Source of the DNA: Pyronema omphalodes
Lineage: Eukaryota > Ascomycota > Pezizomycetes > Pezizales > Pyronemataceae
DNA: 64,000 nucleotides
Reading direction: 5' to 3'
Assembly (NCBI GenBank): GCA_024516155.1
Contig: JAJJXM010000036.1
Coordinates: 124,001-188,000, forward strand
Part shown: in pieces, positions 10,128-20,966 of the stretch
Position numbering within the stretch: the stretch's first letter is position 1
Layout of the letters: each line of letters begins with the position of its first letter
The notes under the pieces: generated by a model
The model's database searches: none
What the model was told of the DNA's origin: nothing
What the model saw: only the letters and a program-made list of their open reading frames with translations
Program-made: the position numbers and the translations under genes

Positions 10128-11083
10128 ACGCCTCCTAAACAGACCCCTAAGCCTGCCAAAGCCCAAAAGAAAACTCCCCCCAGCCCCAGAGACATCATCA
10201 TCCCCTGCCCAGACCCCCGCTCCCTCCCAGATAGCGCGAAAGCGGCCATCGGTCTCTCCATCAACGCTGCCCTCCGAGAAACAAAGGTTCCCGACCACAT
10301 CTCCATCATGACGGTCAAACGCAACATGAAAGGAAACCTCATGCTCACCCGCCCCCCGCAAACCTCACCCGAAGTACTGACCCCCCGCCTACCCCTAATC
10401 CTCGAAGCCACCCGACGTATACATCCCTCTTTGCTCCCCCCTAGGCTCAACGAAAGGTGGTACAAACTGGCTGTCCACGGTATCCCGACCAACTTTATCC
10501 CAGAGACCGAGGAAGGCATGACCCGCCTGAGAATGAGATCGAAGGCAATGACAATGTCGACCTTACGCAGCTACAACGCTACATGTCACACCCAGAGAAG
10601 AGGGCTGGTAAGTCAGCATCGAGCGTGATGAGAGCCCGCCGATCTAGTGACGAATATAACACTCTCAAACGCACGAAAGTTGTCGTGCTCTTCGAACCCC
10701 GCCGGGTGACTGAGTTCTTCTCAGCCCGCTCCATTGACCAGTGCCGCAGATGTCAAAAGTTCAGCCACAACCACGCCACCTGCGCCGCCGATAATGGTCC
10801 TGTCTTCGCCATCTGCGCCCTTACCCACCTGACCGAATACCACCCATCCGCAGCCTGCCCCTCACTTAAAGGTCGCAAATGCATCCACACCGTATACAAC
10901 TGCATCAACTGCGCCGACGCTGGCCTTCCCAACACCCAACACGCCGCCTACAGTACCCAGTGCCCCATCAAGGTGAACACTGTACCAGAGGCATGGCAGA
11001 GGACCCGCCCCGACGATACCCAGAGCGCCATCTCCACGGAGACCAACCCCATCGCAGATACTACCATGACCGCTGATGAATAA
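10128..11083 (+). pseudogene. ORF1 fragment of a sister LINE family
   Basis: Encodes the same type of ORF1 as LINE B (shared LNERWYKLAVHGIPT) but clearly diverged. The RNA-binding part reads from about 10,210 in one frame, breaks near 10,520, and continues in another frame through LFEPRRVTEFFSARS and the knuckles CRRCQKFSHNHATC and CINC...H...C to a TAA at 11,083. It lies between the LINE A tail and the 5' module of LINE B. No ORF2 of this family follows here; an RNase H piece of another sister LINE lies at 18,175-18,603. Confidence 0.75.
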
Positions 11084-11309
11084 AGCGCCAGGACGCCCCA
11101 CCACCGACGGAATCACCACACGGCAACGGCGACCCGCCCCCCTGCATTCCCAACAACAAGCACCGAAACCCCCGGTTTTCTCATCGGATTCGGCTCGCAG
11201 CACTCTGTTACGTTATTCTCTGAATTTTCAGGGAATTCTACGTTGTTTTTGTTGACTTTTGTCGCAAAATCAGAGTTTTCACGAGTTTTCGCTTACCCCA
11301 CCTCACGAA

Positions 11310-13460
11310 ATGTCGCCAAAACAACGACAGAACAACGCCCAACGATCGAAACGGTTCGAAAACGCATACAATGTTCTAGCCGACCTTCCTCATGATGGAT
11401 CCACTCCTACTTTTGATGGAAGAGATGGAAAGCGCAAAAACGCAATTCTGGGACCTCCGGACCGGTCAACAGGCCTTTCCATCAACGCCGTTCCACCACC
11501 CGCCATCCGATCATCATACAAACCTCATTGTCGGTTTCGGCATGCCGAATTCCCCCCCTGCCCAAATTGCCCTTTTGCCAGCAGCACTGGTTGTGGTGGA
11601 CCCCAAAATTTCCCCCCTTTCGGACCCCCTCTCCTCGCGAGAATTTTCTCTCGCTCAACCAGAGCCTCTCATGTGACCCGTAGCCATTGCTTACGGAGAT
11701 CCCGATTTAGCGATGGACGCTGATTCGCCCCTCCCGCCGACCCCCTCACTTATGCAGGTACCAGTTGACACCTGCAGCCCTGCAACCCAAGTTCCGACAA
11801 CCCCAACCCACCAAATCATAGCCATCCATCCCACCTCTGCCATGTCCACCAACGCCCTCGCCCACGCAGACGCCCCTCACGCAGGCACATCCTCCATCAT
11901 CGCCCCCTCCCGCAGAAAGCCCACCTCCTCTTCTACCCGCAACACCGCCCGCCTCAGCAGAGTCTCCAAATCCGAAATCCACCTCCTCCGACGCACTGCC
12001 GGGGAAATGAGACGTGCCGCCATTGCTCACCTCGATAACAACCCCGCCATGCGCAACCTCGACAACACCCCCGCCCTGCCAGACCCCATCAACATCGACT
12101 CCGACACCGACCTTGACAACGAAGAGGAATACGTATCAACACTCCAGCCAAGCAACGAATTCTCACCACCATCGCCACCATGATCTCGAAAACCACCAAC
12201 GACGCCCTCTGCCCTATAGTACAATCCATCGACACCATCAACAGACGAGTCGACAAAATCACTAAACCCAGCCAACCCCCATCGCAACAGCCCCAGCAAC
12301 AGCCCCACCCCGGACCGACAACCGCTGCCACCCAACCCCCCGACGATCTCCAGCATTTGAAGGAGAGATGCCGAATGCTGGAAGCCACCCTCCGACACCA
12401 TAATATCCCCCTACCGACCTCCACCACCCCCCGCCACCAGAACCCACCAGCAACGAACAAACCAGCAGCACCCTGGACCAGCGGAAATGCAGCAAACGAC
12501 CTCCTCTCCTCCGACCACGCCCCTCGACGCACCCCGACCGCACGCCCAACCCCACGACCACCCCGACCGCGCCCCCAGTCCATCCTCGTACCGTGCACCA
12601 ACCCCTCTGAACTCAACGTGAACACCAGGGTTGGCGTAGGACTCGCCGTCAACACGGCTTTGGCTAAATCCCGGGCTCACCTCACATGGGGGTAACTACA
12701 ATAAGACAAACTGCGAATGGGAACCTTCTGCTAACCATGTCGGACAACACAACTGAGGCAGAGCTGACGGAGAACTTAGCTACGATACAGGAAGCCACAA
12801 AGACAGTCCACAGCTCCCTATCCGAACCCTGCCTGAACGAGCGTTGGTACAAGCTCGCCGTTCACGGCATCCCCACAGAACTATACCCCAACACCCCTGA
12901 GGGCATGCGCCTCCTCCAGAAGGAGATCGAACGCAACAACAGCCCGGTGACCCTAGCACAACCTCCCCGCTACATGACCAGTCCAGTGAAACGTGCAGGT
13001 AAGAGCGCATCGAGTGTGGTAATCGCAGTGAGAACAACCGAAGAGCTGGCACTTCTGAAGCGCAGAAAGGTCATGGTCCTCTTCGAACCCCAAAGAATCA
13101 CCGAATTCCACTCCGCGAGAAAGACCGACCAGTGTCGGCGGTGCATGCTCTTCGGCCACCACCACTCCAACTGCACAGGACATCGAGGACCCGTATGCGC
13201 CCTCTGCGGCCAGGACCACTCCACGGACGCCCACACATGCTCTGAATGCCCCCAGAAAAGAGGTAAAAGCTGTGAACACACCCAATATCAATGTGAACTG
13301 CATAGACGGAGGCCTGACTGAACACGACCACCCCGGATTCAGCAAGCGATGCCCCACCTGAGTCCGCATCCTTCGCGAAGCCTGGGCAGCATCACAGCAA
13401 ACCGCCCCCGCCACCACAAACCTCAGCGACAAAGACACCGAGATGGCCGTCCATGTATAA
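11310..13460 (+). pseudogene. LINE B ORF1, gag-like RNA-binding protein (several frame breaks)
   Basis: The first in-frame ATG after the 5' module is at 11,310 (MSPKQRQNN), the same start as in element C. The middle is Pro/Ser/Thr-rich and is spread over two frames (11,713-12,183, then from 12,180). A coiled-coil-like stretch (DTINRRVDKITK, HLKERCRMLEATLRHH) precedes the RNA-binding domain, which is broken by a one-base change in a G5 run near 12,687. Next comes LNERWYKLAVHGIPTELYP, then knuckles CRRCMLFGHHHSNC and CALCGQDHSTDAHTC. The last knuckle needs the same frame change as in LINE A, and the same TGA follows it. The TAA of ORF1 overlaps ORF2 by ATGTATAA (13,453-13,460). Confidence 0.7.
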
Positions 13461-16400
13461 TTACAATGCACTGGCAGCAACCGTCCGGATCATCTCTCAC
13501 AACATGAACCGCAAACGAACGGCACTTGACGCGCTTTTAAACAGCGCTTGTGATTCAGCAGACATTATTCTGCTACAAGAAATAAACATTACTGACCCTA
13601 CCTACGCCATAACCCACCCCTCTTTCACGCTGGGACTACCGCCACGTGGAGGAAGGGACACCAACAGGATAGCAGCCTACGTGACAAAAACCAACCCATA
13701 CCTCCGGGTCTCCCAGCGCACCGACGTATGCACCGACCCTGATCTGCAAGTCCTCGAGGGTGGCACAGACCTTATCCCCGCTTTCTTTTTGTTAAACATC
13801 TATAATGAACGACACCCTGATACCCATCTATACACCCTCCCCCGCGCCCTTACACCTCTCTCCCTCCCCCGCAGGTGCATAATCACCGGTGATCTCAACG
13901 CTCACCATGCCCTGTGGAACTCCACCACATGTTTCCCAAAGCGAGCCTCCGAGCTCGTCGACCTGATAGAACAGAAGGACTGGGCCCTAATCTCAGTCCC
14001 GGATGTTCCCACCCACTTCTATAACCAAGGACGGAGCTCTTCCGTGCTCGACTTGACACTGTCGTCGCCCCACATGGCGGAAGAAGTCGTTCACTGGGCA
14101 GTTGACGACGATATCGCAACGGGATCCGACCACGAAGTGCTCCGCTTCGAAGTGCAAACAACACCCCCGGACTCAGAAGCCGCCCTCCCAACGCAACCAC
14201 TCAACTGGAAGAAAACCGACTGGGACCTCTTTGCGACTACCCTCCGCGCCTCCTGTGATGATGCCGCACAGCTCTGGGCTCAGTACCACGCCAATACCAC
14301 CCCAGAGAATCTCGACGAGTGGGCCAACACCCTCCGACACAACATGGTACAGGCGGCCAAAACCTCCACCCCCATCCTACAGGTGACCCCTCGATCAAAG
14401 AAATGGTGGACCCCGGAGGTAGCAGCCGCCCACGAACAAATGACCCTGGCTTGCTGTCACTGGAAACGCATCAGGACCGATGACAACCACACAGCGTATA
14501 AGCAGCTACGAAATGCCTACCATCGCACTATACGACATGCGAAGGATGCAAGATGGAAGGAATACCTGGCTCAAGTGGAAGGACCTGACGTGTGGCAAGC
14601 GTTCAGGTACACGAACCGCCGTCGGGCCCAGCTCACCCCCAAGCTCCGAGTGACAATAAACGGACAGGAAACAGAATGCAGCTGGTTCGAATGAAAAATC
14701 GAAGCCTTCCAGAAACTGTTCCCCCCACCACCTGCGCCCCCCCCCCCCACCCATCCTCCCTTGCGCCCCGCCGAGAACTACAATGGAACACCTTCACACC
14801 GACTGAAATCAAAACCGCCATCTTCACCTCCTCGCCGAAGAAGGCACCCGGTCCCGACGGAATTACGTTCGCCTGCCTCAGGCAAGTATACCTGGTTATC
14901 CCCGAACAAATCAACACGGTCTACGCCACACTGGGCACGACAGGATACCACGCGCGCTGTTGGCGACAAGCCACAACGGTCGTCATCACAAAGCCCCATA
15001 AGCCCGACTACAGCAACCCGAAGGCGTACAGACCGATCGCCCTCTTAAATTGCCTAGGTAAAGTCCTCGAGAAGCTGATGGCAACACGCTTGGGGGTCAT
15101 GCCAGACACCCATGGTTTGTTACACAGGGACCAAATCCTGGGACGCCCTCAGCCATCCGCGGTGGACGCAGCGATGGCATTAGGACACGACGCAGAGATG
15201 GGAAAACCTAACGGCATGATAACAACTGCGCTCTTTCTAGATGTCCGTGGGGCGTTCGACAATGTCTCTGCCGACAGGTTGCAGCAAACCCTCCGCCAAA
15301 TCGGCTGCCCGAAACCGGTGATCTCGTGGTGCAAGTCCTTCCTCGGGGACCGCACAATCGCCCTCGCTTGTGATGGCCAATCCGACAGACAACGCACGGT
15401 TAAGACCGGAATCCCGCAAGGTTCCCCCGCATCACCCATACTGTTCTTGCTATATCTACGCCCGCTATTCGACGAGTTAGAACAGGTACACCCTTACGCA
15501 TGGACGCCTAGCTTCATAGACGACGTAGCTATAGTCGTACAAGGCAGAACGCGCAAAGACAACTCACGCACACTGGTAAAGGTCACGGCGACAGCGTTCA
15601 GATGGGCCGACGCGAACGCGGTAGCTTTCGACGACTCCAAGTCGGAACTACTCAACTTTCACTGGGCTCGCGCCAATACACTTACCACAGAAGAGAAGGT
15701 TAAGTTGCTGAATGGGACAGTGGTCACACCGGGTACGCAGGGAGGGGAGAAGGACGTAGTACGATGAATCGGCATGTACTTAGATAGAAGACTTACCTTT
15801 AGACAACATGTAAATAAGAGAGCAACTGCAGCACGAAGGACCCTTAACGCACTGTGTAGGCTCGCACGATATGAGACAGGTCTGACCCCTTCCGCGACGA
15901 GACTGATATACCAGGCATGTGTCCAGTCCAAAGCGGACTTTGGCGCGGAGATATGGTGGAATAATCAGAGAGACCTAGCCAACATCCTTCAAACACAGCA
16001 AAACACCGCACTCCGCCGGATCCTCAAGGCATTCGCCTCCACACCTGTCCTGGCACTCCGTAACGAAGCGGCGCTGCCCCCAGTAACGACCCGGCTTAAC
16101 AACGGGCAGCGGAAGTATGCTCTTCGAATCCTCACCCTCCCGGCTTCACACCCAATCATCGAGCGCTGCCCCGTCTCTTTTCCCGCTCCCGGAGCCGAAG
16201 AAGCCTCCATGAACAACGACAAAGAGTACGACCACCCATGGCATATGGCCGTACGCCCCCCAACTCGCCTCATCCACACCCTCCGCACACTCTCCCCATG
16301 GATCGCGCCCAACGCCGAGATCGAAGACACCTCGCAGGACGTACCCGATAACGAGTTCCCCACCTCAATCACCACCGAGATCCCCACCTCCCCAAACGAC

Positions 16401-17399
16401 GACGTGGTCGACGAACACCTCCTCCTACTACACGCCCTCCGCCGCCGCAACGACAGCATCCTACTCTACACGGATGGCTCCAAAATCAACGGCATGACGG
16501 GAGCAGGGTACACCATACCCCACGGCCTACCCCGACCAGTAAGATCCATAGTCCCCATGGCCGACATGGCCGAAGTCTTCGATGCAGAGGTCACAGCCAT
16601 CCTCGAAGGCCTACGGACATGTCTGAAATACACCCTCCAACACTCCCTATTCAACAGAACGATCCACGTCTTCACGGACAGCCAGGCTGCCGCTCACAGA
16701 ACCTCCCACCTACGCCGCGGCCCCGGACAAGAAGTCGCCCGCAACATTCACCCAGCCGCTCGCAACCTCAGCGAATACGGCACCTCCATCACCGTCCACT
16801 GGATCCCCGGCCACGCCAGCGTCCCCGGTAACGAAACCGCCGATGACCTGGCCCGTCAAGCCACAACGATACAACCTCGACGACTACCTCCCATCACTAT
16901 AACATGGCTGCGACAACGCACTCGCGAACGCCACACAAGCGAATGGCAGGAGTGGTACAACTCCTCTCCCAAGCCTAAGACGTACGCAGCCCAACACCGG
17001 AGGTGCATGGACACCGCCTATACTGATCATCACTGCTGGATATCCACAGCCATCCTCGGACATCGGACAGGACATGGGTACTTTCTGAGCTGCCTCGCCC
17101 AACCTCCGTCCAACGCATACCCAGCACGCTCATGCAACTGCCCCATCCACCCTCCTGAGACACCTCGAAACCTCCTCCTAAGTTGTCCCGAGTTCCAGGA
17201 CACTCGCACAACCCTCCGGCGGGACCTCAAGATTACCCGCCACGATTGCCTCAACATGGACTCCATCCTCAACGCCAAATCCGGCACGCAGGCTCTCTCT
17301 GATTTCATCCCCGTGAACAAGGTCGCTACCTCGGTCTGGGCCCATACCCGGTCAAACAAAGCTCGCAGAAGGGAGCAGACCCCCTCTTTCGTTGACTAA
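13453..17399 (+). pseudogene. LINE B ORF2: endonuclease, reverse transcriptase, RNase H (two private stops)
   Basis: Same domain order as LINE A: endonuclease (LLQEINI, GDLNAHH, GSDHEVLRF) from ATG 13,453; C12 tract at 14,737-14,748 where the frame moves by -1; RT with KAPGPDGITF, GIPQGSPASP and FIDDV; RNase H with YTDGSK, AEVTAILEG, TDSQAA and NETADDLA; and the Cys/His end. Private lesions are a TGA at 14,692 (TCA to TGA against LINE A) and TGG to TGA at 15,765. Downstream of the C tract the frame is otherwise continuous to the stop at 17,399, because this copy lacks the 2-base deletion of LINE A. Confidence 0.9.
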
Positions 17400-18174
17400 G
17401 CTGACCACAGTGACAAACACCTCTCGCGCCACAAGCCTCGACTTGCTTCAATGTCTTTTTGATTTCAATTTTCTTTTCATTTTACGTCTGTTCTTACCCA
17501 GGTGTCAATTCTCGTCTTGGTTCCTTTACGTTTCCTTTTATGTCTTCTTTCCTTATCACGTTTGTTTGAATACTTTGAATTTCCGGGGAGAACAGGATCG
17601 AAGAGAGCGGGAAGGACGACGAGGGGAGATGTAAGGGGAGGACGTGAAGAGAGGAGAACGGCGGGAGAAGCGGGCGGGAGGAAGCGGGACGGCGAGAAGC
17701 AGGGCAGAGGGGGGAGGTGATTTTTCTTTTGTCTTCTTCTTTTCTTTGTACCCGAGGAGGATTTCTTCTGTTCCAAAGGACGGACGGGGCAGAGAGTAGA
17801 CCAGGAGGGAGAGGGGCGCGGGGAAGGGGCAGCAGGGGCCGGCGGGAGTAATTATTTCATTTGTAGCGGAGGAAACAAAGGCGGGAAAAGAAAACTAAAA
17901 ATGGGAAGGGGAAGGGAGGAGGAAAGGGAGGAACCCGGCGAGGTGGCCTCTGTGCAAGCAGGGCACTGGAACAAGAGACGCGATATGGGCAACACACCCC
18001 AGTAGTAACAGTGGGGACAGACCCCACCACACAGCCGAGCAGGGAAGGGAGGAAGATGGAGGTGGAGGCCAATGGGTTTTTGCTTTCTATGTTTTTCTTC
18101 TTTTCTTTTGTGATTATCGGTCCCTTGTCATAACCTTAAGGTTGCAAACAAGTAATGAGAAAACAAACAAACAA
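17400..18174 (+). other. LINE B 3' untranslated region and tail
   Basis: Colinear with the LINE A 3' region. The palindrome AACCTTAAGGTT is at 18,132-18,143 and the (AAAC)n tail follows at 18,159. Confidence 0.75.
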
Positions 18175-18603
18175 CTACACTGCCCCATCATACATACCTC
18201 CTATACACGGATGGGTCCAAGCTTGACGACAACCACACCGGATGTGGAGCAGCACTGTACCAGACAACACCCGACGGCCTCCAACACCTCCGGTCACACC
18301 ACTGTCACATCGGACAGCGATGCGAAGTCTACGATGCCCAACTACATGCTACCACTGAAGGACTGCGCCTCCTTGAACACCACAGCCCAGCACCTGTCTT
18401 CCTCTGCCTCGACAATCAAGCAGCCATCCCCACTCTTGCACACAACCTCGAGAATCATCAATATGCAAGAGAAACCCTCAACCTAGCCAAACTCCTCACA
18501 TCCCAAGGATGGTCCTTTACCACTATCTGGACCCCCTGTCACACAAACATCACCGGAAACGACCTCGCCAACATCCTCGCCAGAACAGGAGCACAGTCGT
18601 AAC
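18175..18603 (+). pseudogene. RNase H fragment of a sister LINE
   Basis: One frame reads LLYTDGSKLDD, then CGAALYQ, YDAQLHATTEGL, FLCLDNQAAI and TIWTPCHTN, ending GNDLANILA and TAA at 18,600. This is an RNase H fold of LINE type. The Glu of the usual AEL-x-A motif is Gln here and the last Asp position reads Asn, so it is probably inactive. It is not from the A/B family. The upstream RT is absent, and the stop is three bases before the 5' module of element C. Confidence 0.7.
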
Positions 18604-20560
18604 ACCACACGGCAACGGCGACCCCCCCCCCCTGCATTCTCAACAACGAGCACCGAAACCCCCGGTTCTCTCATCGGATTCGGATTCGCAGCACTCTGTT
18701 ACGTTATTCTCTGAATTTTTAGGGAATTCTACGTTGTTTTTGTTGACTTTTGTCGCAAAATCACAGTTTTCACGAGTTTTGGCTTACCCCACCTCACGAA
18801 ATGTCGCCAAAACAACGACAGAACAACACCCAACGATCGAAACGGTCCGAAAACGCGTACAATGTTCTAGCCGACCTTCCTCATGATGGATCTAACTCTA
18901 CTTTTGATGGAAGAGATGGAATAGTTGATGAAGTTGATGGAAACAGTGCTGGAGAACCCCTCCAGAATGTGGTCTTGGCAGGATCACCAGTTCCTGCGGC
19001 TTCAACAGACCAGCAACAAGCGACAACTACCCGATCGCTGTATATGTGGCTGGGCGAAATGAACCAGTTCATCATTGAAGCATTCGGGACAGGTGACGAA
19101 GGACACCTGGACAGATCATTGCAAATGAACCACTAACGGATCAGTGCCCTCAGCTTGTTAGGTGTGAACCAGGACAACAAAGAGACTCACCGCCGCTTCG
19201 GCACAGTCGAAGAGAAGATGTACGACATAAGCGACCACATCAACGACAGGTTTGACGCCGGTCTGGCGAAACTCAACGACCTGCACGGCGAAAATGCGAA
19301 GCTATGCACAGCATACCACTCTACACAGGCAGAAACAGCAGCGCTCAAGGCTGCTGTGGCCGCCCTGACGAAGAGAATCGACGAACAGCAACAAGTCATT
19401 TCGGCGCCCCCCTCACCGCACCTCACGGCCTCTTCCTCAGCCATGGAAGAGATGACTATGCAACTGTCCGTCGTCCAACATGACATTCAGGATGTCCTGG
19501 ACGCTGTTCGCAACCCTCCTGGCAAGAGAAAGGGAAGGGGAAGCTTCCAGAACACCGAACCCACCTCACCGACAAACAGAAGACCGGTGAACCACAAACC
19601 GAGAGCGACATCACCGGTGCGAAGCCTGATGCACTCGAAACATGCGACTACCACCGCCCAGGACAAGCTTGATGCCCTCAAGCTTCCGTCTCCCCTACCT
19701 CTCATTGCAATCATGTCAACCGAAACGACACCGGAACCACACCCTGACAGTTCATCTGCTCAGGACACACCTCTACCCGACGCCCCAAGCACTGCCCCTG
19801 CTGAGACCAACGGATGGAAGACTGTGGAGGCGAAGGCTACACAGAAGAAGAAGAAGAAAGCGAAGGCAACGACATCTACGGCAGCGGTACCCAAACAGAC
19901 CCCTACAATGAAGAATGGTGGGAGGGGTAAGAATACCCACCAACCCAGACAGACAACCCCCTCCGCAAAGAAGACTTGGGCAGAAGTCGTCAAGAGCGGA
20001 TGCATCAACGTCTAGATTGTGCTTGGGAATGGCAATCTTGGACCTACAACACCACCCACAAGAAGGGGAGAGAGGCGAGGCGGGGCAGCGAGAAGGCTGA
20101 GGAAGAAGGAGGGAGAAGGGGAGAGAGGGGAGGAGAAGAGGGGCAGCGCTGGCCCGGGTGTCTCAAAGGGGAAAGAGTCAGGAGACACTAGCGGAGGAGT
20201 TGAGAGAGGAGAGGAGAGTGGGGGCGCAGGTGGCCCGGTGGCTGTTTAACTTTGCTTTGGTTTTGTTTTTGCTTTGTGGAGGAAATAAAGGCGGAAAAAT
20301 GGTTAAAAATGGGAGGGGAAGGGTGGAGGAAATGGCGGATCGACCCGGCGAGGTGGTCTCCGAGCGCACAGGGCTCCTTGGATCTGATGACGCTAGATGA
20401 AAAACTGCACGGCGAGACTTGGGTGACTACACTCCCACCCACATTGACAGCTCTGGGCTTACCCAGTGGGTACCTGGCATCACCCCCAGGTTCTTAACAT
20501 TGTATTTAATTTGTAGATTCCGCCATAACCTTACGGTTGGATGCGTGTATGAAAAAACAA
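18604..20560 (+). mobile_element. Element C: ORF1-only LINE derivative
   Basis: It begins with the same roughly 300-base module as LINE B and has a single ORF1-like frame. It then goes straight into a 3' region related to that of A and B (20,278-20,370), a variant of the terminal palindrome (AACCTTACGGTT, 20,527-20,538) and an A-rich end near 20,555. Endonuclease, RT and RNase H are all missing, and so are the RNA-binding domain and knuckles. It must have been copied in trans. Its right edge lies in the damaged LTR2. Confidence 0.7.
18801..20015 (+). pseudogene. Element C ORF1: coiled-coil protein with one premature stop
   Basis: ATG 18,801 opens a 405-codon frame (MSPKQRQNN, as in LINE B) interrupted once by TAA at 19,134. 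A CAA-to-TAA change would explain it. The N-terminal 45 residues match LINE B. After that the sequence is different: a heptad-like region (DNKETHRRFGTVEEKM to LKAAVAALTKRIDEQQQ, 19,165-19,400), a Pro/Thr-rich linker, a K-rich tract and a C-terminal TWAEVVKSG. The last motif resembles the segment that precedes the RNA-binding domain in Tad-type ORF1 proteins. The frame then stops, so no nucleic-acid-binding knuckle is encoded. Confidence 0.65.
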
Positions 20561-20966
20561 ATGATTAAATCAATAAGCGCTCAAGTGGAGTAAGCATCCA
20601 CTAGGCGCTTAACCCGAATACCTGATTCGAAGGTGCGGTAGCACGGCGAGGAATGTCAAGGATTAATCCGACACGAGGGTCATCATGCAAGTGAGCAATT
20701 AATATAATTGCGCATGCAGCATGATGCGAGCCATCAGCAGCTTTGTCAAAGAATTGACTCACCTCTTATCTCCTAAGCTTAGTTTGGAAGTTGGTTCCCT
20801 TGGGAAGTCTGGCCGAACTTATAGACGAAAGTCTATAAAAGACCCTGAGTCTTCCCACCGTCTCCTCGAGCATCAGCAAATTGATCTCTTGTCATGACAA
20901 TACCTTTCTACAGCAATTACCTCGAGAGAGACCCTTAAGTTTATTTGGCCTGTGATCGATTAGTTT
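20561..20966 (+). repeat. LTR2, left remaining piece
   Basis: Aligns with 26,870-27,238 of LTR1 (shared GTAGACGAAAGTCTATAAAA-type promoter and GGCCTGTGATCG). The TATA box TATAAAA is at 20,834-20,840. Everything upstream of about 20,560 is replaced by element C. The right end carries GATTAGTT, the target duplication of element D. Confidence 0.75.

Larger units (their letters stand above)
11115..18174 (+). mobile_element. LINE B, near full-length Tad1-like retrotransposon
   Basis: The element starts with a roughly 310-base module (11,115-11,430) that is repeated at the start of element C (18,606-18,905). This suggests it is the true 5' region. It then carries ORF1, ORF2, a 3' region and an (AAAC)n tail at 18,159-18,174, giving about 7.06 kb. 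It differs from LINE A by scattered substitutions and small indels. I found no clean target duplication at its ends. Confidence 0.85.

Noticed and set aside
11746..12655. Minus-strand Gly/Val-rich frames opposite LINE B ORF1
   Set aside because: They are low-complexity antisense of a Pro/Thr-rich sense protein.
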